Part shown: positions 26,514 through 37,301 of the stretch, one piece after another
Layout of the letters: every line of letters begins with the position of its first letter
How positions within the stretch are numbered: position 1 is the stretch's first letter
Origin: Phoenix dactylifera
Taxonomy: Eukaryota > Streptophyta > Magnoliopsida > Arecales > Arecaceae
Length of the DNA stretch: 64,000 nucleotides
NCBI RefSeq assembly: GCF_009389715.1
Contig: NC_052404.1
Span: 3,030,738-3,094,737 of the forward strand
Direction: 5' to 3'
Position numbers and translations under genes: made by a program
The notes under the pieces: model-generated
What the model saw: the letters and a program-made list of their open reading frames with translations, nothing else
Databases searched by the model: none
Told to the model about the DNA's origin: nothing

Positions 26514-29500
26514 TTACTGGTAGTACATTCGTAGATTCTTGGAGTTCCAGCTTCGCGGGATCAGGGTCCCCTCTAGGGACTTTAATTTATACGCCCCTGG
26601 TCGTTGTACCTGGGCGATCTGATACGGCCCCTCCCAATTTGGGGCGAGCTTTTCTTGCTCAGTTGGTTGAGAAGCCTCGGCTCTCCTGAGGACGAGGTCC
26701 CCCACTTTGAAGAGCTTGGGCTTGACTCTAGAGTTGTAGTATTGGGCCGTTCGCTGTTGGTATCTCGCCATGCGGACCCGGGCAACCTCTCTTGTCTCTT
26801 CGACGAGGTCCAAGTTGCTCCTGAGCTGGGAAGAATTGGTGTCGGGGTCGTAATGCTCCACCCTTGGAGAAGGCAGGCCGATCTCCAACGGGATGACGGC
26901 CTCAGTGCCGTATGCTAGGTTGAAGGGGGTCTCTCCCGTGGGCAGTCGGAACGTGGTCCGGTACGCCCAAAGGACATTGTACAAGTCCTCGACCCACTGT
27001 CCTTTGGACCGATCAAGCCTAGCCTTGAGCCCCTGCAAAATAGTGCGGTTAGTTACCTCAGTTTCCCCGTTTGTCTGGGGGTGAGCGACTGAGGTGAAAC
27101 GGTGATCAATGCCGAGCTCAGAGCAAAATTCCCTGAAATAAACATTGTCAAATTGTCGACCATTGTCAGATATAAGAATACGGGGTAGTCCGAATCTGCA
27201 GATTATGGACTTCCATACGAAGTCTCGCATCTTTTGCTCGGTGATCCGGGCGACGGGTTCGGCCTCGACCCATTTGGTGAAGTAGTCGATGGAGACGACC
27301 AGGAACTTTCTCTGTCCGGTGGCCAGAGGAAAGGGCCCCAGGATGTCGATCCCCCATTGGGCAAACGGCCAGGGGGCGATGATGGAGGTCAGCAGAGCTG
27401 AAGGTCGGCGCTGGACATTGGCGTTTCGCTGGCACCGATCGCACTTCCGGACGAAATCCGTTGCATCCTTCTGGAGTGTGGGCCAATAATATCCTTGTCG
27501 CAGGACCTTATGGGCTAATGCCCGACCCCCCAGGTGATTTCCGCAGATCCCTTCATGGACCTCTCGGAGGGCATAGTCCGCCTCGGAGGGGCGGAGGCAT
27601 CTGAGAAGGGGAGAAGTAAATGATCACCGGTAGAGTCTATTCTCGTATAAGACATACCGGGGGGCCTGGCGCTTGATTCGGCGAGCTTCCGTCTCGTCGT
27701 GAGGTAGGGTTCCGTCCTGAAGGTAACAGACGAGCCCATCGATCCAGCTTGGCTCGGAGTCGATGCACATGGTGGGCTCGGGTTCCTCCGTGCTGGGGAT
27801 CCGAAGATACTCGAGCGCTGTTCCCTTGGGAAGCTCGCTCATGCGGGAGGTTGCCAATTTGGATAGCTGGTCTGCCCTGAGGTTTTCCACTCTGGGGATG
27901 TATTGAATATTGAAAGAATTCAGGGCAGATATGAGTTTCCGCACCTTTTGGAGATACTTTTGCATGGATGGCTCTTTAGCTTCGAAGTCTCCTTGGACCT
28001 GGTTCACTACCAGCTGGGAGTCGCTGAAGGCCGTCAGGTCTTCCACTTTTAGTTCTTTTGCCAGCTTGAGCCCGGCGATGAGAGCTTCATACTCGGCCTC
28101 ATTGTTCGAGGCCGGAAATTCGAGGTGCAAAGCTTGCTCTGCCACCACTCCGTCTGGACTGGTGAGGATGAGTCCGGCCCCGCTACCCTCCGAGGTCGAA
28201 GACCCGTCCGAGTGCAGGACCCATGGCTGCCTCGGGGCCTCCTCTAAGGATTTGGGTGGCCTCTCGGGGTCGTCCGGAAGGGTGCACTCCACGATGAAGT
28301 CGGCGAGTATCTGAGCTTTGATAGCCGGCCTGGGCCGATATTCGAGGTCGAATTCCCCGAGCTCGACCGCCCATTTGGCGATCCTCCCCGCACGATCCGA
28401 CCTCTGCAGTATTTGCTTCATAAGCTGGTCGGTCAATATAGCTATCGTGTGGGCTTGGAAGTAAGGCCTGAGTCTCCGAGCCGAGATGATGAGAGCGAAG
28501 ATGGTCTTCTCAAGTTTAGAATATCGGGTCTCAGGATCCCTGAGAACCCGGCTGGTGTAATAGACCGGCTTTTGGAGCTTGTCCTCTTCCCGGACGAGGA
28601 CTGAGCTTACTGCAGCTGGGGAGACAGCCAGATATAAGTAAAGGACCTCGCCTTTCTGGGGCTTGGTGAGCAGCGGGGGAGAGGCCAGAAGGCTCCGAAG
28701 CTCTTCAAAGGCCTGCTGGCATTCTTCTGTCCACCGGAAGTCTTTCGGCCGTTTAAGGCTCTTGAAGAAGGGGAGGCATCGCTCGGCTGACCGAGAGACG
28801 AACCTTCTCAGGGCGGCAACCCGCCCCGCGAGCCGTTGCACCTCCTTAACTGTCTTTGGAGGCGACATCTCTTGCAGTGCCCGGATTTTCTCCGGGTTGG
28901 CTTCAATTCCGCGCTGGGTCACTATGAAACCCAGGAACTTGCCCGAGGTGACCCCGAACGCGCACTTCGCCGGATTGAGTTTCATTTGGTACCTTCTGAG
29001 TTTGGCGAATGTCTCGTTGAGATCGGCTATGTGGTGCTCCGCCGCTCGGCTCTTTACCAGCATGTCGTCCACATAGACTTCCATGTTCCGGCCGATCTGG
29101 TCTTTAAAAATTTGGCTGACCAGTCTCTGATATGTGGCCCCAGCGTTTTTCAGGCCAAAGGGCATCACCTTGTAGCAGTAGGTGCCCTTGTCGGTGATGA
29201 AGGCCGTCTTCTCCTCGTCTTCTGGCGCCATTCGGATTTGATTGTACCCTGAAAAGGCGTCCATAAAGGTTAGCAGTTGGTGTCCTGAAGTGGACTCGAC
29301 GAGTTGGTCGATGCTCGGGAGGGGGAAGCTGTCTTTCGGGCAGGCCTTGTTCAGGTCGGTATAGTCCACGCACATACGCCACTTCCCGTTGGCCTTCTTT
29401 ACGAGGACTACGTTGGCGAGCCAGTCCGGGTAGGAGACCTCCCGGATGAAGCCGGCCCCGAGGAGTTTCCACCTCCTCAGCCGCAGCTCGTTGTCGTTCC

Positions 29501-29906
29501 GGGGCGGAGCCTCTTTTCTTCTGCTTTACAGGCCTGCTGGTCGGTCTCACCTGGAGTCGGTGGACCATGACCTCAGGGTCAATTCCTGGCACGTCCGTGG
29601 GCGACCAGGCGAAGACGTCAGCGTTGTCCCGCAGGAAGCTGACGAGGCAATCCCTCTCGCGGGCGCCGAGGCCGGAGCCGACCTGCACAGTTAGCTCGGG
29701 AAAATTTTCTTGTAGTGGGATTTGAATAAGGAGCTCACCGGGCTCTACTTGCTTCTTCCAGAGGGTGTCCCTCGCATCGAGGGTTTCTATGGACAGCGAA
29801 GGGCCCATCGGGTGGTCCGGCGCCTCGGCTGGTTGCTTTACTGTGTGGGCCGCCATGTAGCATTGCTTGGCGACCAGCTGGTCTCCGCGGACCTCGCCTA
29901 CTCCTT
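26514..29906 (-). pseudogene. pol: Broken pol: RT, RNase H and integrase
   Basis: On the minus strand: a short residue of the protease end (from about 29900), then the RT lead-in, a frameshift near 29464-29470, then one frame through RT (YVDDMLVKS, catalytic Asp pair), RNase H (HSDGSS, NNEAEYEAL, FSDSQLVV) to 27624. A TGA at 27624-27626 interrupts it, then the same frame continues through the integrase zinc finger (H...H...CDRC), core (Asp in SIDYFTKW, Asp in ISDNGRQF, Glu in QTNGETEV) and C-terminal part to the stop at 26514. The TGA sits where an Arg codon (CGA) is likely, a common deamination change. Domain order RT-RH-IN is Ty3/gypsy. No chromodomain follows. The protease catalytic part is missing, so no functional polyprotein can be made from this copy. 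Confidence 0.9.
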
Positions 29907-30764
29907 GAGGGGCTCCCCCTCTTTCTATTTGATGTCGAGGAGGGAGTCTGACGTCCGTCGCTGGCGCCGGCTGGCAGCGAAGTTGGTGGCGAACTGCCTG
30001 CCGAGCTGCTCAAAAGAGGACACCGTATTCGGCTTCCGTCCAGAAAACCAAAGCCGAGCGGTCCCTCGGAGGGTCGCTGGGAAGGCCTTGCAGAGCATGG
30101 CCTCCGAGGACCCTTGTAGGGCCTTGAGGGCCCGATAGCTCTCCAGGTGGTCGAGAGGGTCGGTCGTCCCGTTGTAGGGTTCCACCTGAGGCATTTTGAA
30201 CCTCGCGGGAACCGGCCCATCCTCGATCTGGCGGGAGAAGGGGGACTTGGTGGTGAACTCAAAGTCTCCCTCTTGTCTTGCCTTCTTGCTGTGAAGCGCC
30301 GCAATCTGACGCTCCAGATGCTCAACTTTCCGGTCGAGCTCCCCCACCCGTGGGATTGTCACTGTGGTTTGCGCCGGCTCACGGTGATCTGGGGCTGACT
30401 CTGCCTCAGAAAGTTGGGGCCTCCGATCGAAACCTTCTCCCGGTAATTCCCTCCGGGGAGAAGCTCGTTCTCCGTTGTTGGCTCTAGAAGAGCCATGCAA
30501 GTTTTGGCTTGGGAAAACCGGGCCGTTGGGGAGACACTCCGGCGGGGCCTGAGCCCGTGGGGGGAGCGTAGGCAAAGCTTCCTCGCGCCGCAAACTCTGA
30601 ACGGCGGCGGCCAGGGCCTGGACTTGCTGTACCAAGGCGTCGAACTGTTCCGGCTGGACCAGAGGAACTGGGTCAGCCGGAGTTGGAGAATTCTGGACAG
30701 AGTGTCCAGGGCTTTGCGGGGGACGCCGGGAGATGTTAGAGGCTCCCTTACTCCTCAACTTCAT
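29898..30764 (-). pseudogene. gag: Truncated gag
   Basis: The ATG at 30764 lies about 12 nt past the primer site and opens MKLRSKGASN. About 280 codons are open, including a coiled-coil-like stretch (RVGELDRKVEHLERQIAAL) and the start of the capsid-like retrotransposon gag domain (VEPYNGTTDPLDHLESYRAL, then RGTARLWFSG). It ends at a TAG (29925-29927), with another TAG at 29898-29900 in the same frame. Right after that the sequence changes to the end of a protease/start of RT region in another frame. The C-terminal half of gag, the zinc knuckle and almost all of protease are absent, so this copy has an internal deletion at about 29900. Confidence 0.85.
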
Positions 30765-30775
30765 GACTGCTACTC

Positions 30776-30795
30776 GGGCCCTTCCTCTAGCGCCA
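30776..30795 (-). other. Primer-binding site of the Tat-type element
   Basis: On the minus strand TGGCGCTAGAGGAAGGGCCC starts two nucleotides after the 5' LTR. It is identical to the sites at 2718-2737 and 61893-61912. Confidence 0.85.
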
Positions 30796-30797
30796 AC

Positions 30798-31758
30798 TGT
30801 TGCTGGAAATTGGACCCGGGGGCAGTCTTCGGTCGAGGAGAGGGAGCGGCGATGAGTTCTCACGGCGGGGCGGCGGTCCGTCGGCGAGCGGCGTCCTCCG
30901 TCTGGGGCGGTCGGAGAGAAGGGGCGGCAGGTCCTCGTGGCGAAGCGGCGATCCGTCAGTTGGCGGCGTCCTCCGTCCGGGTGCCTGCACACGAACCGGT
31001 GGCCGGGTTTTCCGGCGCCGGCCCTCCGATGCTCAAGTCAGGGAGGGGGCAAATAGTGTAGAAAGGGAGATAAATAATGTCTGTAGAGTGTATCAATCTT
31101 CCAACCCCCTCCTGAGAGGCCAAGGCTCCCTTTTATAGGCGGGGGTCGGTTTACCTGCGATGTAACAGGGCGAGGCCGTAGTACAGCTCGGCATGTTGTT
31201 CAGGTCGGCGCATGGTCAGGCGAATCATTGCTCTGATGTCGGCGGTGAGGGCGTCGTATAACCCGAACTAGCACGCTGTCAGACGAATTATTGCATTGGT
31301 GTCGGAGGTATGGCCGAGATCGGAGACTTATCATAGTTGACTAGACTCTGCTGGGCTGATTTGCCGTGGAGAGCTGAGAGTCCGTAGATGACAGGAGCCA
31401 TGCGCATTTATGGTGGAGTAAGCCGGAGATCCGCATTTATTATGGAGTAAGCCGGAGATCCGCATTTATTGTGGAGTAAGCCGGAGATCCGCATTTATTG
31501 TGGAGTAAGCCGGAGGGTTACAGCGACCATGCGCAATAAATGTCAGGGTATGGTCCTCGGCCAGACCTCTGAGGCGCACGGCCGTAGTAGGTGGCTGACA
31601 AGAGTAGACCTCGAACATCGGGGTTTTTCTTAGGTCGGAGGTCTCGAGGTCGGGCGTTCCGAAGTCGGACGCCGACTTCGGCCGTCCGGGGTCGGAAGTT
31701 GTACGGCTTCTTAGGGGCATTTATGTCATTTGGAAAAAAAATCTTATTCCCCCCAACA
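30798..31758 (-). repeat. 5' LTR of the Tat-type element
   Basis: 961 bp, about 99% the same as the 3' LTR; most differences are transitions. The TATA box (TATAAAAG on minus) is at 31130-31137, so the transcript would start near 31100 and run leftward. Confidence 0.95.
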
Positions 31759-31763
31759 ATATC

Positions 31764-32577
31764 CATATCCATATTCATTTAAAATAAATATAAATATTAA
31801 TTTTAATATTCATATTTAATATTTGCATTTATATTTGTATTCGACTTAAAAAATATAAATATAAATATATCAAAATCTCTATCTATTCGTTCTCGGCTCT
31901 ACATGGTTTTCGGTGGGCGAGGAATTGACGGGAGAGAGAACCACGAAACTCCAAAGAGGGCATCACGAGACGCTACAAACAAGCCCGTACCCAACGCCCC
32001 GAGCAACAACAAGGCCGCGGTGGCTTGATACGACCCCTATCCTTTCTGCATGGCCGAAACGTGTTTCTTTACAGGAGAAGTCTAGCCTTGCGCGAACACT
32101 AATTAACCCGCAAAGTCCATCCACGATCCACCTGGAGCCTTGCAGACGCAGTTGATATATATAGAAAACAGGGGGTTGGATTGAGGAGGATTCCTGGAGT
32201 TCACGGGAGACTGATGGCCTCGCACGCAAAGACAAAGGTAGAGAGCGACGGGAGCCATATCCCTCCATGAGCCTCCTCCTCTTGGGGCCACATTTTGGGG
32301 CGTCATTTGTTAGGTTCCACCCATGGTGGTCACAAGTTAGCCAAAAAATGAATTTGGAGTGCAGAAGCCAGAAGGGAACATGTGAGAGCACATGCGTGCG
32401 AGGGCTCTCCTCCCCCCCCCCCCCCCCCCCCCCCACTGTCTCTCTCATTGCACATGGATGACATCCCAACATTAGCATGCATTGCTCCTCTTGCTTGCTG
32501 CAGTCTAACGATAAGCTCATATTCGATTGAACAAAGAAATGATGCTTATAGTCAGGAAGCTCTTGTATGTAAGGACC
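31764..32577. other. Intergenic DNA right of the Tat-type element
   Basis: AT-rich to about 31900, then mixed sequence with a 23-C homopolymer at 32412-32434. A long minus-strand frame (31963-32730) crosses the C run and the miniature LTR element, so I do not accept it as a gene. Confidence 0.5.
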
Positions 32578-32861
32578 CGGTGGGCATGTATTTAGTCCCA
32601 CATCGGTTAATCGCTGAAGAGATTTTGGGTACTTATACAGAACTAAGAAATCCAAAAAATATTTTTCGTCTAGCCATTTTGGATGAGGTTCTAGATTGCT
32701 GCAAATAGTATCAGAGTAAACTCGGTCCATGATCTATGTGAACTATGAGGACACTACAATATAGATTTATTCATCGAGGAGAACTTGGATATATATACAG
32801 GACTAAAAAACCAAAAATACCTTCCAGCTAGTCATTTCTGGTAAGATCTTGGATTGCTACA
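32578..32861 (+). mobile_element. 284-bp miniature LTR retrotransposon (SMART-like)
   Basis: Two diverged direct repeats of about 126 bp (32578-32703 and 32737-32861) start TGT and end CTGCA/CTACA. Matching blocks are ACTTATACAGAACTAAGAAA against ATATATACAGGACTAAAAAA, then CATTTTGGATGAGGTTCTAG against CATTTCTGGTAAGATCTTGG. The 33-bp centre starts AGTATCAGAG, close to the initiator-Met tRNA primer site (TGGTATCAGAG). Flanks TTGTA (32573-32577) and TTGCA (32862-32866) are a near-perfect 5-bp duplication. No polypurine tract is obvious. The size resembles the SMART class of very small plant LTR elements. Confidence 0.72.
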
Positions 32862-32866
32862 TTGCA

Positions 32867-34200
32867 TGTGCTAAATGTTAATTCGATCAATTAGCACCAT
32901 CTACTATCCAAAATTATCATATATAATTGTACCAATTGAACCATAGTTCCGGTCAAAAGACTTGCACCATCTATCATCCAAAAATCTTCATAACTGTCAG
33001 CTCATATTTGATTGTATGCCAAAAATCATACTCGTGTGAAGACATCTACAGCCCAAAAAATAATTAGTGTATTGGATTTGCATGGAGCTTATTGAATTGG
33101 CTGACCGAACTATTGGTTGGTCACGTACTGCAATGCAGACTGCTCTCTTCTCCTGTAACTCAACATCTAATCAGCTTGTCCTCTCTTATGGAGGCTCACG
33201 GGTTATCTTTAGCCTCTGAAGCCTGGATCCTGATATGGTCACCTCCTGGTGGTGCATCGCGGTATCCATGCATGCCTTGTTCACGGGATATACATCGGGC
33301 AGTGTGTCAACATCTCCATCTGGATGGGCAATTTAATCGAATATGATAAGACCCTAAAAAATTAAAATTTGTCAAAGAATAACGTATAGTACAAACCTGG
33401 AGAACAAAACTTGTGACTCCCTAGAATAGCTCTTACCACTAAACTACAACATCATCAAACGTACTTATGTTTGGTAAGAATATATTAAGCTATTAATCAT
33501 GGGATATCTAGTATAACTCGTTAGAATAATTCTAAAATATGGGCTTCCATTAATTACGTATTTTTGTTTTATAAAATGGATTAGACGTATGGCTCATAAT
33601 GGTACTATGGTTAAGCCTAATATGATGTGTGATCATTTTGTTTTATGTGCTTTGGTGCGCCTTGAATGTATAGAATTGAGTCCTATTTATTATGGTAATT
33701 TTAGTATATAGGCCAGAAAATTCAATTAGGATTTGGAGCCTTTAATGGAAAGGCTCCCTTATGTTTCCTATATAAAAGCTAGATCCTTCTCTCCTCTCCA
33801 TATGGTCCATAGCTTGCTCCATTGACCACTATCTTTTGTGAGGAACAAGAAAGAGAAGATTCAGCCGCTATTATTCCAGATGATTGAAGAACGTATTCAA
33901 TATGTAGGTATATTTCTCAAATTTGAATATAGTATTATTGTGGTTCTAAATCATAGCATGTTACGATTTATTATTAACATGGAGCCCATATCTGACATTG
34001 CACATGAAACAAGTGGCTTTTCTTCTGTCCCTGCAAAGCTACCAGGGACACGGGCCAAAAACTACCAACTGCCCTCTCCCTGTGTGTGTCTCTGTGTGTG
34101 TGTGTGTGTGTTCAACTTCCCCAACTGTAGCATTATTGCATTCTTTTTTTGTGATTGCATGATGTGTACTGTCTTTTTGTGCATAGAGCCAACCCCAACG
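32867..34200. other. Intergenic DNA upstream of the GASA gene
   Basis: No gene is supported. A good TATA-like run, CTATATAAAAGC, lies at about 33767-33778, 515 bp before the GASA ATG, and a weaker CCTATATCAA at about 34201; either could drive the gene. A TG microsatellite lies at 34081-34110. Confidence 0.45.
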
Positions 34201-34291
34201 GCCTATATCAACCCCAGCTCCCTCACCAAATCCTCAGCCAGGAGAACACAAGGCTTTCTAATCCCAGTATTCTTCCTTCTTTAGCTCGGCC

Positions 34292-34361
34292 ATGGCAAGC
34301 AAAATGCGCATGGTGGTTCTAAGCTTTGTCTTCATGCTACTCCTATCCATTGAAGGCCAGG

Positions 34362-34394
<33 letters not shown>

Positions 34395-35221
34395 AAAAGC
34401 TGTGCTCATGAACCATCCATAGGGTGTCAGTGGAGATCCATGTCAATTACATGCATTGCATTGTTTTGTTTCAGAGTACCATGATTTTTCAGTTGAACAT
34501 CTGATATTTCATATGATCCATAGAATTGGACGAGTATGTTTGCCCAGGCCAGGTTAATTTATTCAAAACTAGAATTAAAATCCTAGTTATCCATACAATT
34601 GGGACCTTGTTCTTGCAAGTATTTAATAATGCATAACGCATGCATAAATTCTGACCCAATTCAAACACATTGCCTCCCTAATAATAGCAGTATATGTACA
34701 GACTATAGAAGCATAACAGTAGCTGCATGGTGAATGCAGGCTAATCACCATTCTCCAAGTCCAGCTGCCCAGCCAGGAAACACTCCAGCCCCAACTCCTC
34801 AACCCATCAAATTTCCCTTGGTAAGGAGGCTCAACTAAGCCCTTCTCTTGCCATCTTTATAATTCACTTGAAATTTTCCTAGCCAACTAAAACTCTATCA
34901 TGCTTGAATTGCAGTATGGAACAACTCAAGGAAGCCTCCAACCCCAAGGCAAGAAACATTTTCTTCCCCATTTTAACTTCACTCCTTCCTACATCTCACC
35001 TCCTTCGCTAAGAATTATGTGATCATGAACCTCTTGCAGAATGCCCGGGCCATTGCGCGTCTCGATGCTCGGCGACTGCCTACAAGAAGCCATGCATGTT
35101 CTTCTGCCAGAAGTGCTGCTCCAAGTGCCTCTGTGTGCCTCCCGGCACGTATGGGAACAAGGAGTTCTGCCCTTGCTACAACAATTGGAAGACCAAGAGA
35201 GGGGGACCCAAGTGCCCATGA
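34292..35221 (+). CDS. GASA/snakin cysteine-rich secreted peptide
   Basis: Four exons, 34292-34360, 34740-34820, 34915-34948 and 35040-35221, give 121 residues. Residues 1 to about 22 are a signal peptide (MASKMRMVVLSFVFMLLLS). Residues 24-50 are a Pro-rich linker, then comes a small linker. Residues 63-121 are the GASA domain with all 12 conserved cysteines in the usual pattern (CPGHCASRC, FCQKCCSKCLCVPPGTYGNK, CPCYNNW, GGPKCP), which form six disulfides. Family members are gibberellin-regulated apoplastic peptides acting in growth, redox balance or antimicrobial defence; the specific role here is unknown. The last intron uses a GC donor (AG|GCAAGA, 34949-34950), needed to form Glu62 across the junction. 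Intron 1 starts with a CT microsatellite. An AATAAA is at about 35515. Confidence 0.92.
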
Positions 35222-37296
35222 TGGATGATCTGATCTTTCTTTATGGGCTTTCCCTGTCTTTGGAGTACAATGTAGCTATCTACGTTTTTTGTTGAGCCAA
35301 GTTGTAGTTATGTTCCAATCATCAGGCACCTTAGCTAAATATTTGGACAAGGTTGGGACTGTAGCCAGGTTCCACAATGCTGTATTGATGGTTGAAAGGG
35401 TACTCTCTTGTTGTATATATCTTTGACTGTTCTGCTTCTTGGCCGTTCCCTAGGCTTTGTCAAGTTGGATGCGGTGTAACTAAATTTCAAAGTGGATCGA
35501 GGACATTCAGATCAAAATAAAATGGGTTAAAAAGTATGCAGTAATACTTTCTCTCCTGAACTTGGCTTAGCCTGAAGCTCTGTTTCGGTTTTCTGAGGAG
35601 TGATTCATGATAAATGTTGATTTTTATGCATTTTAACTTCAAAATAAAACTCATTTATTCCCTCAAGAAGAACTAAAACCTTGTGTGCATTCTGATAAAC
35701 AATGCGAGGAAAATGAGGTGCTTCACCTCTTTGGTTTCTCAGAGAGTGATAAAATAATCATTTTCAATGGAAAACAGAGTAAACAGAAAATAGAAGTAGT
35801 GGTTTCCATTATTTGATTGCACTTATAAAAGAGAATGTTGTAGAGGAGGGGCTTTGCTCTTATTTAGGTATGCAATATATTTTATTCGACATTTAAATAA
35901 AAAATAATCAGATTGAGTTTTATCTATGTATAGGACGTTCAAGAACTACGTGACCTTATAACTGATTGATACCTTCTTACATTAAAAACAAGTCAACTTA
36001 TTATCGATTTCAACATACACACACTCACACATATACATATACATACTATGTATGTATGTATTTATGTATGTGTGTATGTGTGATGTATATGTATGTATGT
36101 ATGTGTGTGTATATATATGTCTATATATCACTTTGGTTTCTATGTATAGCTTAATAAGAGTAGCGTCAATTACTTCTTTGTATCTTCAAGCTGTTTCATG
36201 TGATCACTTTGGTTTCTTTGAAGTATCTGAGCTGTAGGAGAACTTGTCCATATGCTCACTGGGATTTAGGTGGATATGATTTTAACCTAAAGATGGGATA
36301 CTGTCCTGCTTAAATTGGTAGTATCCAGATTAATAGGTTGATTTTTTTTAACAATTTAGTAACATCTTATATGTGCTTCTAGCCAATCATTTGACTGTAA
36401 AATACTAAGTAGATTTGATGTGAGAAGAGGAAGAGGGATGATGTACATGTCAAACAGGAACAAGAGAAAAAACATTTTCAAAGGCTTATTTTACATGCAT
36501 AGGATGGCAATGGCAAAGGATGTTGAAGCAAAACAGAGTAATCAAAGACAATGGACATAAAATTATCAGCCTATTAGGCAAAAATACCAGATGAGGTGGT
36601 TGGAATTTCTGCACAGATGTGCATGTGCTCAAAGGAATTAAAAAAAAAAAAAAAAAACTTCGTGGGAGAGATTGGATTCGTTTCGATTTATCTTAGAAAG
36701 GGGAAGAAGATTTGAACTGACATACATGGTTATAATTGACAAGGATCTGAACAATAATACAAATAGATGAAAGTTTAAGTTTTTTGGTGTTTTCTTCTTG
36801 CAATCAGAAAGTTTGTTAAAATATTTAATTATCCAATTTTAAACACATGGGATAGTTATATTGTAATCCATGGTTTTGCTTATTTGCTAATGGATATGCA
36901 CTAAATTTCCCTAAATGTTCATTAGAAATGAACTGAGGTTGTATGTCTGAGTTGGCTTAAACAATGAATGATGGACCCTATGGGATCTCATCAGGTGCAG
37001 ATCACCTCTTCAATGTCCCTCAGCAAATGATCAATTTTCTCCTGATTATAATTTTTTTTTTTAACAACATTCTCCCTCAGTTATTGCCTTTTAAGCCACT
37101 GAATAGATTGCATCAAAACTTTTCTTTTTCTTAGGTTGCACAATAAAAGAGTTGCAAGAAGAATTTATTGCATCTTTTTTCTTGGATTTGTTGCATGATC
37201 TTGTTATTTCAATTTCATCCTAAGAATGTGAGTGACTCAGTGGTCTAAGGGGGTTTAAATGTTGTGGTTCAATCATTGTCTCATCTATCTCTGGAT
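35222..37296. other. GASA 3' flank and AT-rich intergenic DNA
   Basis: The 3' untranslated region probably ends near 35540. CA/TA/TATG microsatellites fill about 36018-36128, and an A18 run is near 36641. Near 37228-37275 a string with A-box (TGACTCAGTGG) and B-box-like (GGTTCAATC) parts may be the head of a tRNA-derived SINE, cut by the solo LTR. No protein gene is supported. Confidence 0.45.
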
Positions 37297-37301
37297 ATAT
37301 C

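Larger units (their letters stand above)
20008..31758 (-). mobile_element. Ty3/gypsy (Tat-type) LTR retrotransposon, defective
   Basis: An 11,751-bp element on the minus strand with 960/961-bp LTRs (TGTTG...CAACA) and a perfect 5-bp duplication ATATC (20003-20007, 31759-31763). Order in its own sense: 5' LTR (30798-31758), primer site, gag, truncated pol (RT, RNase H, integrase), a region of about 5.5 kb with 58-bp and 280-bp tandem repeats and an opposite-strand gene, polypurine tract, 3' LTR (20008-20967). There is no chromodomain after integrase. The long 3' region with tandem repeats and an antisense frame is the layout described for plant Tat-lineage elements such as Retand, Grande and RIRE2. 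The LTRs differ at about ten bases and one indel (roughly 1%), so the insertion is young, yet gag-pol carries a junction deletion, stops and a frameshift. Confidence 0.95.

Noticed and set aside
31963-32730. 255-codon minus-strand frame
   Set aside because: It crosses the 23-C homopolymer (as a Gly run) and part of the 284-bp LTR element, with no domain.
33350-33460. Possible minus-strand tRNA-derived SINE
   Set aside because: An A-box-like string (TTTAGTGGTAAGAGC on minus) is present but the B box is poor and no tail or duplication was found.
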